This document shows positions 26,753-34,855 of a stretch of 64,000 nt of DNA, piece after piece. The notes beneath the pieces were generated by a model. It worked only from the letters and a program-made list of their open reading frames with translations, ran no database searches and was not told where the DNA came from. A program made the translations under genes and the position numbers. This DNA is from JBFMFB01 sp040752115 (GTDB taxonomy: Bacteria; Pseudomonadota; Gammaproteobacteria; Burkholderiales; Sulfuricellaceae), in NCBI GenBank assembly GCA_040752115.1, contig JBFMFB010000009.1, positions 1 through 64,000 on the forward strand. Direction: 5' to 3'. Numbering within the stretch: position 1 is the first letter of the stretch; each line of letters begins with the position of its first letter.

Positions 26753-27102
26753 AAACGTTTATTAACCACGAATGACACGAATGTTCACGAATGAACACAA
26801 ATGGGTAGGGCATGAAGCCTTGTTAAGCAGGCAAGCCAAGTAAAAATTGGTAACCCATTTATCCTAAAAACGGCATTTGGCCACGAATGACACGAATAAA
26901 CACGAATAAGAACAACGAAGTGCGGCCGATTTGCAGCGTACCATCCAGGCGAGCACGGCCCCATGAATAACGTCATGATTATTCGTGAACATTCGTGTCA
27001 TTCGTGGCCAAACCGCTTTTTCTAGGTTTATTTTTCGTAAACATTCTTGGCATTATTCGTGGTCATTTGTGAACATTCGTGCCATTCGTGGTGAATCGCC
27101 GC
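26753..27102. repeat. CACGAAT palindromic repeat, outer copy (A)
   Basis: The left arm begins right after the permease stop (ATTAACCACGAATGACACG at 26761-26779). The right arm ends ATTCGTGCCATTCGTGG at about 27092. The arms are inverted copies and resemble copies D and E. A complete second copy (B) sits inside, so this is a nested insertion. It fills the whole gap between permease and adaptor genes. Confidence 0.75.
26863..27028. repeat. CACGAAT palindromic repeat, inner copy (B)
   Basis: 166 bp with long imperfect terminal inverted repeats: CCTAAAAACGGCATTTGG and CCACGAATGACACGAAT at one end, the reverse at the other. It is identical to copy C at 33213-33378 except for one base (G at 26957, A at 33307). 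There is no ORF that could be a transposase. Confidence 0.9.
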
Positions 27103-27115
27103 CTTCGGGATCAAT

Positions 27116-28315
27116 ATGCCCTGGCTGAAAAGAGCTCTGATCGTTCTATTGGGGGTCGCGCTTATTGGCGCGGTCGTCATGGCCTTCCTGCCCAAGCCGG
27201 TTGTGGTAGATGTGGCGGAGGTTACGCGCGGGCGCTTCGAGCAGGTGGTCGAAGAAGACGGCAAGACGCGGGTCAGGGATCGCTATGTGGTCTCCGCGCC
27301 CCTGGCGGGCAAGCTCCGGCGCATCGAGCTCAAGGCAGGCGATGAGGTGAAAGCCGGCATGGTGCTGGCACTGATCGAGCCCGCCGCGCCGGCGCTGCTG
27401 GACGTGCGCACCGAACGCGAACTCAACGAGCGGGTGGGCGCGGCAGAGGCGGCGAAATTGCGCGCCTCCGCTACGGTCGAGCGCGCCAGGGCGGCCCTGG
27501 AGCAGGCCACCGCCGATCTTGCCCGCGCCCGCAAGCTGGCGGAGAAGGGTTTTATCGCGGCGACTCAGCTCGAACAGGCCGAGCTGGCAGTCAGGCTGAA
27601 CGGGCGCGAACTCGAGGCCGCCCGGCAAGCCGACCATGCGGCGCGGCACGAGGTGGCGGTGGCCCGCGCCGCGCTGCTGCGCGTGAAGCAGGAAGCGGCT
27701 GGCGGCAGACCGTCCGGGCAGGTTTGGGAGGTGCGTTCGCCGGTTGCCGGGCGCGTCCTCAAGGTGGTGCAGGAAAGTGAAGGGATGGTGGCGTTGGGTG
27801 CGCCGCTGCTTGAAATCGGGGAGCCCTCGAATCTCGAAGTGATGGCGGATGTGCTCACCACCGATGCCGTTCATGTCGCGCCGGGCATGCCCGTGCGCAT
27901 CGAACGCTGGGGGAGGGGAGAGCCGCTCGCGGGGCGGGTGCGTCGGGTGGAGCCTTCGGCCTTCACCAAGATTTCCGCGCTCGGCGTCGAAGAGCAGCGA
28001 GTGAACGTGATCATCGACTTCGTTTCTCCGCGCGAGCAATGGCAGGCGCTGGGGGATGGCTACAAGGTGGATGCCCGCATCGTGACGGCAAGCCTGGACG
28101 GCGTGATCAAGGTGCCGGTGAGCGCCCTGTTTCGAGAAGGCGACCGGTGGGCGGTATTCGTCGTCGAGAACGGCCGGGCGCACAAGCGCGTCGTTCAGAT
28201 CAGCCGCCGCAGCGGGCCGGAAGCGGTGGCGGACAAGGACCTCCAGCCCGGCGAGCGGGTGATCGTCTATCCTGGCGATGCGGTGAAGGATGGCGTGAGG
28301 GTGAAAGTCCGATAG
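27116..28315 (+). CDS. periplasmic adaptor (HlyD/AcrA-like) of the ABC exporter
   Basis: Membrane-fusion protein, 399 residues, that would bridge the MacB-like exporter to an outer-membrane channel. It has an N-terminal anchor helix (about 5-25), a lipoyl-like half ending GKLRRIELKAGDEVKAGMVL (about 66-85), and a helical hairpin (about 100-195, AEAAKLRASATVERARAALE). The second lipoyl half contains VRSPVAGRVLKVVQESEGMV, followed by beta-barrel segments with VPVSALFREGDRWAVFVV. The order ATPase-permease-adaptor fits one exporter, but a 363-bp repeat block separates the adaptor from the permease, so it may need its own promoter. No outer-membrane factor gene is nearby. Confidence 0.92.
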   Translation: MPWLKRALIVLLGVALIGAVVMAFLPKPVVVDVAEVTRGRFEQVVEEDGKTRVRDRYVVSAPLAGKLRRIELKAGDEVKAGMVLALIEPAAPALLDVRTERELNERVGAAEAAKLRASATVERARAALEQATADLARARKLAEKGFIAATQLEQAELAVRLNGRELEAARQADHAARHEVAVARAALLRVKQEAAGGRPSGQVWEVRSPVAGRVLKVVQESEGMVALGAPLLEIGEPSNLEVMADVLTTDAVHVAPGMPVRIERWGRGEPLAGRVRRVEPSAFTKISALGVEEQRVNVIIDFVSPREQWQALGDGYKVDARIVTASLDGVIKVPVSALFREGDRWAVFVVENGRAHKRVVQISRRSGPEAVADKDLQPGERVIVYPGDAVKDGVRVKVR

Positions 28316-28352
28316 GCGCACGGGGCGCCCTTGCGGACTGAATGATAGGGTT

Positions 28353-29126
28353 ATGACTGCGTTTACGAAGGAGCGTTTCGTGTCTTCGCCGACCTTGCAC
28401 AAAGCGAATCTGGGAAGCATAAAAAACTGGCTTGTGGCGGGATGGCGTGTCTATCTCCGGCTCAAAGGCCCCAGCACCGCCTACGCGGGAATTTTTGCGA
28501 TCATCGGCCTGGTGCAGTTCGCGGCAGTGATCGACCTGGGTCTCACGCCGTTTGTCATTCCCCTAGCGTGGGCGTTCATGCTGGTCGGCCCCGCTTTCCT
28601 GTGCGGATTTCTCCATGCCTCCCGCGAATTGCGGGAGGGAAGGCAACCTGCGCTCAGCGACTTTTTTGCGGGTTTCCGCCGCAGCCCACCGGGGCTCTGG
28701 GTGTTGGCGCTGGTAGATTCGCTGTTCCTGATGATCTGGCTCACGGATGCGGGCACGGTTTACAGCATGTATTTCGGCGCGATCCCCGACATGAGTTTGC
28801 CGGAAACCTTGGCCAGGCTCGCCGGAAGCGAAATGAAGAAATTCCTGCTGTTCACTTCGGTTATGGCCGTCGCGCTGGCTTTCGCGGTTTTTGTCGTATC
28901 CGCCTTCGCTGTGCCGCTCATGTTCGAGCGGCGCATGAATCTCCCCGCAGCGGTAGGCGCCAGCGTGCGCGCGGTGTTTTCGAACTTCCGGGTCATGATG
29001 CTGTGGGCCTTGATTCTGGCGGGGAGCATGTTTGCCGCTACGCTTTTCCTGCCCGCCTTCGTCGTCGTTTTCCCCGTCTTGTCCTACGCGAGCGAGGCAG
29101 CTTGCCGCGAAATTTGGCCGTCTTGA
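28353..29126 (+). CDS. DUF2189 family integral membrane protein
   Basis: A 257-residue protein with six predicted helices (pairs near 47-68, 72-92, 115-135, 165-190, 210-225, 227-245). The N-terminal WLVAGWRVYLRLKGPSTAYA and the LHASRELREGRQPALSDFF loop match DUF2189, proteins of unknown function often found near respiratory genes. Start choice: an ATG at 28353 with a close AGGG, or an in-frame GTG at 28380 placed 6 bases after AAGGAG. The second has the better ribosome site. Transcription with the adaptor gene (37 bp gap) is likely. Confidence 0.85.
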   Translation: MTAFTKERFVSSPTLHKANLGSIKNWLVAGWRVYLRLKGPSTAYAGIFAIIGLVQFAAVIDLGLTPFVIPLAWAFMLVGPAFLCGFLHASRELREGRQPALSDFFAGFRRSPPGLWVLALVDSLFLMIWLTDAGTVYSMYFGAIPDMSLPETLARLAGSEMKKFLLFTSVMAVALAFAVFVVSAFAVPLMFERRMNLPAAVGASVRAVFSNFRVMMLWALILAGSMFAATLFLPAFVVVFPVLSYASEAACREIWPS

Positions 29127-29363
29127 AGCTGTTTGGTTTGCAGCCAGGATGGCCGGCGGGATTCGGCCCGCTCCCCATAGCCCTGCCGGACTGTAGACCG
29201 TCAGCGCCATATCGGCGATAATGCCATGTTTGTATGGCATTTCATCGAGGAGTCAACCTTGGCTGCCCGTTTTTCCAGCTTGGCTAGGGCTGTCGGACGG
29301 CGGGTGCAGAAGCGGTTCAGTAAGGGGTGGCACGGGTCTCTGTAACTCGCGGGTGAATAAAGT

Positions 29364-30446
29364 ATGAAAAAATCGGGCGCCGTGAAACCTGTTGAACTGC
29401 TCAGGCAAAACCTGGCGATCGAGCCCGATTTGCAGAATTTTATCGGTTTTGTCCTGGAAAGCGTCAACAAACTCGGCGGAAGCCCTTTTACCGCCTCCAT
29501 CGCGTTGCTCGAACTGATGCAGAGGCTGCGCGGGGCTGGCGCCGGTACCGGCTATCCGCTGCCGGTCAGCCTGTGGCTGCATGGAAACCAGGTGCTGGTG
29601 CGATGGGAGGAAGGGGTGGAGCATCATGCGCCGCAAGTGGACTCCGATCCGCCACGGGCGAGAGTCCGTGCGGAGTCGTATGCCGCCGTTGCGAATCTTG
29701 ATCACGCGCCGCTGGCGGAAACCGTTGCGCAGTTGTGCCAGCATTTGCTGAACTCGACCGAATCCGCCGATCCGGCCATCCTGCTGCAACGCAATGCGGA
29801 AATGGCGCGCCATCTCGATGAAACTCGCGCCCGCACCGAGAAAGAATTGAAGGCGCTCCAGCAGGTTCTGGAAACGCGCCAGAACGAATTGCATGAATCC
29901 CTGCGTGCAGCGGAGACCGACCCCCTTACGGGTCTTCTCAACCGCCGCGCTTTCGATGAGAGGCTCGGCCAGGCATTCCGGCGGGCCATGCGGCAAAAGA
30001 ACGAGCCGCTCTCGCTGGTGCTCCTCGACCTTGACTACTTCAAGCAAATCAACGATGAATACGGCCACCAGTTTGGCGACAGCTACCTCAACAAGATGGC
30101 CCATGTCTTGCGCAGCATCGTCCGCGAGGACGTGGATTTCGCTTTCCGCTTCGGCGGCGACGAATTCGCGCTGGTCGTGTTCGCCGATTACCCCCTTGCC
30201 TGCACCAAGGCAAGACAAGTGCTGCAAATGATGGACAACAAGGTCAGCATCGGCATTACCGCCATCAACCGGTCCGTCTCGGACGATCTTACCCTGGAGC
30301 AATTCATTCACCATGCCGACACTGCCTTATACGAAGCAAAACGCACCGGACGCGGCCGAACGGTGGTCGATCTCTGCCCGATGCGGGACAGCAGCGACTG
30401 CGGATTTCCCTGCCCGGATCTGGGGGGGGCGGACGGTGGCCAATAG
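29364..30446 (+). CDS. GGDEF diguanylate cyclase, stressosome-linked
   Basis: Makes cyclic di-GMP from two GTP. The C-terminal GGDEF domain (about 180-345) has TDPLTGLLNRRAFDERLGQA, the metal-binding LDYFKQIND, an intact GGDEF (FRFGGDEFALVV) and HADTALYEAKRTGRG. The RxxD inhibitory site is replaced (EDVD), so product feedback may be lost. The N-terminal 170 residues have no recognised sensor and end in a probable coiled coil (MARHLDETRARTEKELKALQ). The last 11 bp overlap the RsbT-RsbX gene, placing this cyclase first in a stressosome-type operon, as a probable output. Confidence 0.92.
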   Translation: MKKSGAVKPVELLRQNLAIEPDLQNFIGFVLESVNKLGGSPFTASIALLELMQRLRGAGAGTGYPLPVSLWLHGNQVLVRWEEGVEHHAPQVDSDPPRARVRAESYAAVANLDHAPLAETVAQLCQHLLNSTESADPAILLQRNAEMARHLDETRARTEKELKALQQVLETRQNELHESLRAAETDPLTGLLNRRAFDERLGQAFRRAMRQKNEPLSLVLLDLDYFKQINDEYGHQFGDSYLNKMAHVLRSIVREDVDFAFRFGGDEFALVVFADYPLACTKARQVLQMMDNKVSIGITAINRSVSDDLTLEQFIHHADTALYEAKRTGRGRTVVDLCPMRDSSDCGFPCPDLGGADGGQ

Positions 30447-31518
30447 TTACGATACCGTCAAGGACTGCCGGCTGCTGTACAGCAGCCCGGTGCAAAACGA
30501 AAGCGCGGCCATCCTGCTGCGTGCGAAATTGTCGGCGATTGCCCAGCGGCTCGGTTTCCCCGAGAGGAAGCGCGAGCAGATGCTGCTGGTCGCATCCGAA
30601 TTGATCAGCAATCAGGTCAAGCATGCGGGCGGACGCGGCCTGATCCAGATCTGGCAACAGCCGGGGGCGGTGCTGGATGTTTTCGCATTGGACTACGGAC
30701 CCGGCATTTCCAACCTTTCCCAGGCGCGGCAAGACGGTTTTTCCACCGCCAATACGCTGGGAAAGGGGCTCGGCAGCATTCAGCGCCTGAGCGACGAATT
30801 GTTCGTCTATACACAGCAGGAGAGCATCAGCCAGTCGAAAAAATGGAGCGGTGCCGCATTCCTTGCGCGCTTCCGTCCGGGCAGCAAAAATAGCGGTCGC
30901 GACGATGACCAGGTCTTCGCCGATTCCGCCGAATATTGCCCGTCCGGACTGGAGATCGGCCTGTTCTCCCGGTCATTGTCGGATGAGCGCTACAACGGCG
31001 ATCGAATATATTTGCAGAGAAGCGGCGGAGTGCAGCGTTGGCTGCATCTCGACGGCCTGGGACATGGCGAGGAGGCGCAGGCGGCCACCGCCAATCTGGC
31101 CGCCCACCTGTCCCAGTGCGACAGCCTCGATGCAATCCTGACGGCGGTAGACCGGCAGTTGGTGCGCACCCGCGGCGCGGTGGCAATCATCGGCGAAATC
31201 GATTTGGCCAGCAGCAAGGTGCATCTTCTCGGCGTGGGAGATATGCACGCCCATATTTACGATTGGGAGCAGATGCAAAACATTTCTTTTGCGCCGGGCA
31301 TCCTGGGCAGGGAGCACAGATCGACTTCCATGTTCCAAGCCGATTTCGGCAAAAAATGCCTAGTCGTGACCGCCAGCGACGGCATCCGCCGGAACTGGGA
31401 TACGGCGAATTTCCCCGGCTTGTTTACCCAGCATCCCCAGTTGATTGCCTACATGCTGGGGAATATCATGGGCAGGATTTCGGATGATCAGTCGATTTGT
31501 GTTTCAGCCATAGGATGA
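30436..31518 (+). CDS. RsbT-like kinase fused to RsbX/SpoIIE-type phosphatase
   Basis: A 360-residue fusion. Residues 1-140 are a GHKL serine kinase of the RsbT kind: N-box SELISNQVKHAG (about 54-65), LDYGPGISNL, and GFSTANTLGKGLGSIQRLSD, close to RsbT of Bacillus. Residues about 165-360 are a PP2C/SpoIIE domain with HLDGLGHGEEA and a metal-site Asp in VTASDGIRRNWD, as in RsbX. In stressosomes RsbT phosphorylates RsbR/RsbS and RsbX removes the phosphates, so one chain would hold both opposing activities. The start is GTG at 30436 after a G-rich site inside the GGDEF gene. rsbR follows closely. Confidence 0.88.
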   Translation: MANSYDTVKDCRLLYSSPVQNESAAILLRAKLSAIAQRLGFPERKREQMLLVASELISNQVKHAGGRGLIQIWQQPGAVLDVFALDYGPGISNLSQARQDGFSTANTLGKGLGSIQRLSDELFVYTQQESISQSKKWSGAAFLARFRPGSKNSGRDDDQVFADSAEYCPSGLEIGLFSRSLSDERYNGDRIYLQRSGGVQRWLHLDGLGHGEEAQAATANLAAHLSQCDSLDAILTAVDRQLVRTRGAVAIIGEIDLASSKVHLLGVGDMHAHIYDWEQMQNISFAPGILGREHRSTSMFQADFGKKCLVVTASDGIRRNWDTANFPGLFTQHPQLIAYMLGNIMGRISDDQSICVSAIG

Positions 31519-31546
31519 CAAAAAAATGGTGCAAAAGGAGAATAAA

Positions 31547-32416
31547 GTGGCACAAGGCAGCGGTCTCAGCGAAAAGCTGAAAGCATTGTTCGGCCTGAAG
31601 GTCGGCGACATTTCCGCAGCGCTGGAAGAGTCGGGGCGGATGTTTTTCTGCGGCGACAACAGGCTGATGGGCGACGATGAAATCACCGATTTCACCGCCG
31701 AATTTCTGAATCTTGTCGTCGCCTTGCTGGGATCGAAGAATCCGGCCGACAAAAGATCTCCGGAATTCCAGGCCATGGAGATGTTTTTCAATGGCCTGTC
31801 CCAGAGGGTCCTGATGCGTGGCGGCCATGTGGAAGATGTGGTGCGCTACGCCCAGCACCTGCAGCTTGCCCTGATCGACGCGCTGGAAAAGGATAGCGGC
31901 ATCGCGTTCAGCCAGTCGCGCTCCGTTCTGCTGTACTTTACCGGCGTGTTCAACGAGCTGATCATGGCGGTTTTTCGCGCCTATCTGGAGGAAAAGGAGC
32001 GTACACTCCACGCCCAGGAGGTGGAACTGCGCGAGACCGCCACGCCCATCACCGAAATTTGGGACGGGGTGCTCACCCTGCCGATCATCGGCACGCTCGA
32101 TTCCAGCCGTACCATGCTGGTGATGGAAGCGCTGCTCAACCGCATCGCCAAAGACCACGCCCGCGCCGTGGTGATGGACTTGACCGGGGTGAAGAATATC
32201 GACTCGCAAGTTTCCCATCACCTCATCCAGATGGTGCGCGCCGTGCAGCTGATGGGCTCCGACGCGATCATCACCGGCATTCGTCCAGAGATTGCCCGTG
32301 CCCTGACCAGCCTGAACATCGACCTGAGCAACGTCACCACTCGCGCCAGCCTTTCCGACGGCCTGAAGGAAGCTTTCCTGCGCATGGGTGTCCAGGTCAG
32401 CCACAAGGCCGCCTGA
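31547..32416 (+). CDS. RsbR-like stressosome sensor (STAS)
   Basis: Sensor/scaffold subunit of a stressosome. The N-terminal 160 residues are a helical, globin-like sensor domain without recognised ligand residues. The C-terminal STAS domain (about 165-285) has LPIIGTLDSSRTMLVMEALL, VVMDLTGVKNIDSQVSHHLI and TGIRPEIARAL. The first phospho-Thr of Bacillus RsbR (VDT) is Ser here (IDS); a Thr is kept near the second site (NVTTRAS). The start is GTG at 31547, 6 bases after AAAGGAG; an in-frame ATG at 31526 would add seven residues. It is followed by rsbS in the same operon. Confidence 0.88.
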   Translation: MAQGSGLSEKLKALFGLKVGDISAALEESGRMFFCGDNRLMGDDEITDFTAEFLNLVVALLGSKNPADKRSPEFQAMEMFFNGLSQRVLMRGGHVEDVVRYAQHLQLALIDALEKDSGIAFSQSRSVLLYFTGVFNELIMAVFRAYLEEKERTLHAQEVELRETATPITEIWDGVLTLPIIGTLDSSRTMLVMEALLNRIAKDHARAVVMDLTGVKNIDSQVSHHLIQMVRAVQLMGSDAIITGIRPEIARALTSLNIDLSNVTTRASLSDGLKEAFLRMGVQVSHKAA

Positions 32417-32441
32417 AGAGCCTGCGGCTGATACTCCGGGC

Positions 32442-32795
32442 ATGGTTATTTCCGGTCTTCACCTGACCCAGATCGGCAGCGGCGACTTCCTTCTGGAGCC
32501 TTCGCGCAGCCTGAACATCCTCGATCACGAAATGCTGATCGAGCACATTGCCGGGCGTCTCCTCCGTGCCCGTGCGTCGCGCCTGTATTACGACCTTTCC
32601 GAGCAGGCGCTCATCGACCCCGTTTACTATGCTTGGCTCAATACGCTGGCGCGCGCCGCGCTCGCTATCAACGTCAAGATGGTCTGCATCCACATGCAGC
32701 CCACGGCTGCCTTCGCCCTGGCGCAATTCGGGCACCAGCCGCCCGCGTTTGAAACCGCGCTGGATATCTCGAGTCGGCAGAATCCAGTGCAGTGA
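32442..32795 (+). CDS. RsbS-like STAS protein lacking the phospho-serine
   Basis: A 117-residue single STAS domain at the end of the cassette. It aligns with RsbS: RLYYDLSEQALID (about 45-57) corresponds to the phosphorylation-site strand and FETALDIS to the C-terminal IETALDL. Bacillus RsbS has Ser59 in IDSF; here the residue is Pro (IDPV), so RsbT could not phosphorylate this position. By analogy the protein may hold RsbT permanently, or switching may rest on RsbR alone. The start ATG at 32442 has a weak site; the frame is open up to 32388 within rsbR. Confidence 0.8.
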   Translation: MVISGLHLTQIGSGDFLLEPSRSLNILDHEMLIEHIAGRLLRARASRLYYDLSEQALIDPVYYAWLNTLARAALAINVKMVCIHMQPTAAFALAQFGHQPPAFETALDISSRQNPVQ

Positions 32796-32889
32796 GCCGC
32801 CGACCGGTTGGGTTCGGAGTGTTTAGAACGGGCAATGCTCGGCATAGGGAGATAGGCGGGTGCGGCACCCAAGTGAAGGCCATTCGGAG

Positions 32890-33183
32890 ATGGAGAGCCC
32901 GAAAGGGGAGATTGGGCGCATCGTATCGCTTTTGGTGGCGATCGCATCCCTGGCCATTGCCTACTTCTTCGGAAAGGGCGGCACTTTTCACCTCGCGCTG
33001 ACCGTCCTGGTTCTCCCGCTCGGCTGCATATGGTACGGCAGCGAGATCGGCGGCTTTGTGGGCGCGCCCGTCGACGGGGAGGTCAAGCGAGGCAATATCG
33101 CCGGCACCCTGATCACGGTTGCCGGCTGGGTCGTTCTCTTCGCAATTCTGGCAGGGCTGATTCTGTCCGCCCTGGGGGACTGA
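32890..33183 (+). CDS. small membrane protein, unknown
   Basis: A 97-residue protein (ATG at 32890, after GAAGGCCATTCGGAG; a GTG at 32860 would add ten residues). It has three hydrophobic stretches (about 8-26, 31-47 and 70-92) and a short polar loop GAPVDGEVKRGN. I do not recognise a family. It follows the stressosome genes by about 95 bp and precedes repeat copy C. Codon use looks like that of its neighbours, so it is probably a real gene. Confidence 0.6.
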   Translation: MESPKGEIGRIVSLLVAIASLAIAYFFGKGGTFHLALTVLVLPLGCIWYGSEIGGFVGAPVDGEVKRGNIAGTLITVAGWVVLFAILAGLILSALGD

Positions 33184-33212
33184 CGGCAAAACACTTCGGC
33201 AGCTTTTTTCAA

Positions 33213-33378
33213 CCTAAAAACGGCATTTGGCCACGAATGACACGAATAAACACGAATAAGAACAACGAAGTGCGGCCGATTTGCAGCGTACCATCCAGGC
33301 GAGCACAGCCCCATGAATAACGTCATGATTATTCGTGAACATTCGTGTCATTCGTGGCCAAACCGCTTTTTCTAGGTT
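33213..33378. repeat. CACGAAT palindromic repeat, copy C
   Basis: This copy is 165/166 identical to copy B at 26863-27028. Its ends read AACCTAAAAACGG and CCGCTTTTTCTAGGTT. It lies between the small membrane protein and the regulatory region of the cytochrome operon. The stretch 33379-33617 after it holds no gene that I can support. Confidence 0.9.
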
Positions 33379-33619
33379 CAAGCGCATTTCTCACCCCCCA
33401 CTTTCCTCTGCCACAGAGCCTCATTTTCCGGCACGGCTGTTTCGAGGCGAACGCGCCATCGTTCTGCTCGGCCCGCTTTTGTCCATAGCGGGAATGCCGC
33501 AAGCGCGGTCGGCGTGCGCATACGCGCCGTCGATAGGGTTTGCGGCGCGCAAGGCAAAGAAATGTAGCCAGTGGAAAAAATTTTTTGTTAAAATATTAAG
33601 ATCGTTTAATCTGGATTGT

Positions 33620-33633
33620 TTGATATAAATCAA
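33620..33633. promoter_or_regulatory. FNR/ANR-type box upstream of cytochrome operon 1
   Basis: A perfect TTGAT-ATAA-ATCAA palindrome, extended to GTTTGATATAAATCAAAC (33618-33635), in AT-rich DNA 119 bp before the first multiheme gene. A -10-like CAGAATAA lies at 33651-33658, so the box would sit close to the -41.5 position of an FNR-activated promoter. It predicts induction at low oxygen. Confidence 0.8.
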
Positions 33634-33751
33634 ACATGGCAGAGCGTTTCCAGAATAAGCCGGTGCTATGAGGGGGGATGGCGGCGTCGAGTTGCCATGC
33701 CGAGGCTAGGACAGCACAAGTTCGACTGAAAGATACAAAAAGGTCAGGTTA

Positions 33752-34816
33752 ATGGGTAAGTCATCCTTCAAAACTCGCGTCGTTTTGTTTCTCGCGGCGC
33801 TGCTGCTTTGCGGCATAACAGGGGCGGCCAATGCCGAGGACGAATTGAACTGCGTTCTCTGTCATAAGCATCGTGGTCTGAGCCGCATCGACGAAAACGG
33901 CAATTTTCGGTTGTTTTACATTAACGAGGCGCTTTTTGAAGAAGGCCCTCACGTCCGGGTGAAGTGTCTGGATTGCCACCGGGACATCAGCAAGATTCCC
34001 CACGATCCCGCCAAGAAGGTCGACTGCACCACCGAGTGCCATTTGACCGAACCCTCCGGCCAGAAAAATTTCTCTCATAAGCCGGTGTCGGATCTGCTCG
34101 CCAAGAGCGTTCACGGCAAATTCGATACCGACGGCAACCCCAAGAAACACCAGCAGGATTATCCCGGCTGTAAGGATTGCCACGAGGAGCCGCTGTATCG
34201 CCCGTTGTCTTTCTTCAAGGGCAAATCCCACGGGGTATCCGAGCGCGGGCTGAGCCGCTGCAAGACCTGCCACCGTACCGGAAAATTCGCGGAATCCTTC
34301 TATAAGCACGTTACCTCTCGCCTGCAAAAGATGCGCAAGCCGGCGGAAATCGTAGGTATCTGCGCCAAGTGCCACGGCGACAGGGAATTCAACCAGCGGC
34401 ACAAGCTGGACGACGTGGTCACCTCCTATAAGGAAACCTTCCACTGGAAGGCGGTGCGGTTTGGCTCGGAGGAAACGCCGGACTGCATGGATTGCCACGT
34501 GGTCAAGGGTGAGAGCGTGCATTTCATCGAGGGCAAGGATTCTCCGACATCCGCCAGCAACAAGAAGAATGTTCCGACTACCTGCCGTACCTCCGAGTGC
34601 CATGAAAAAGCGGGCCCGAAACTGGCCGGATACCAGGTTCATGTCACTTACGACAAGGACAAATACCCCCTGCAGCATTACATGCTGAAATTCTTCACGG
34701 CGCTGATGGCGGGCGTGATGTATTTCTTCCTGATTCTCATCATCCTGGAATTGTTGCGAAGGCTCTTCCCGAACTTTGCCTTCAAGAAAACGCCGGGTGA
34801 TGATCGGCACTCTTAA
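33752..34816 (+). CDS. octaheme-type membrane-anchored cytochrome c (triad 1)
   Basis: A 354-residue periplasmic cytochrome with a signal peptide (cleavage near ANA/E29) and one C-terminal helix (about 312-335) that would anchor it in the inner membrane. Eight heme-attachment motifs can be counted: six CXXCH (CVLCH, CLDCH, CKDCH, CKTCH, CAKCH, CMDCH), one CX3CH (CTTECH) and one CX4CH (CRTSECH). It is the first gene of an operon with a cytochrome b and a 3-motif cytochrome, behind an FNR-type box. It is not a recognisable NapC/NrfH or Mtr protein. A role in electron flow from or to the quinone pool is inferred. Confidence 0.9.
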   Translation: MGKSSFKTRVVLFLAALLLCGITGAANAEDELNCVLCHKHRGLSRIDENGNFRLFYINEALFEEGPHVRVKCLDCHRDISKIPHDPAKKVDCTTECHLTEPSGQKNFSHKPVSDLLAKSVHGKFDTDGNPKKHQQDYPGCKDCHEEPLYRPLSFFKGKSHGVSERGLSRCKTCHRTGKFAESFYKHVTSRLQKMRKPAEIVGICAKCHGDREFNQRHKLDDVVTSYKETFHWKAVRFGSEETPDCMDCHVVKGESVHFIEGKDSPTSASNKKNVPTTCRTSECHEKAGPKLAGYQVHVTYDKDKYPLQHYMLKFFTALMAGVMYFFLILIILELLRRLFPNFAFKKTPGDDRHS

Positions 34817-34855
34817 ATAACAAGTTGCGAACGCATACAGATTGAGGTTTGTTTT

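Noticed and set aside
26785..26976. Short frames inside the CACGAAT repeats (for example 26785-26976 and 32988-33326, minus strand) as small proteins
   Set aside because: Their near-identical peptides simply reflect the repeat sequence; no ribosome sites or family features are seen.
26753..27102. CACGAAT repeats as a CRISPR array
   Set aside because: The repeats are palindromic, of unequal spacing, dispersed at five sites, and lack regular unique spacers or cas genes.
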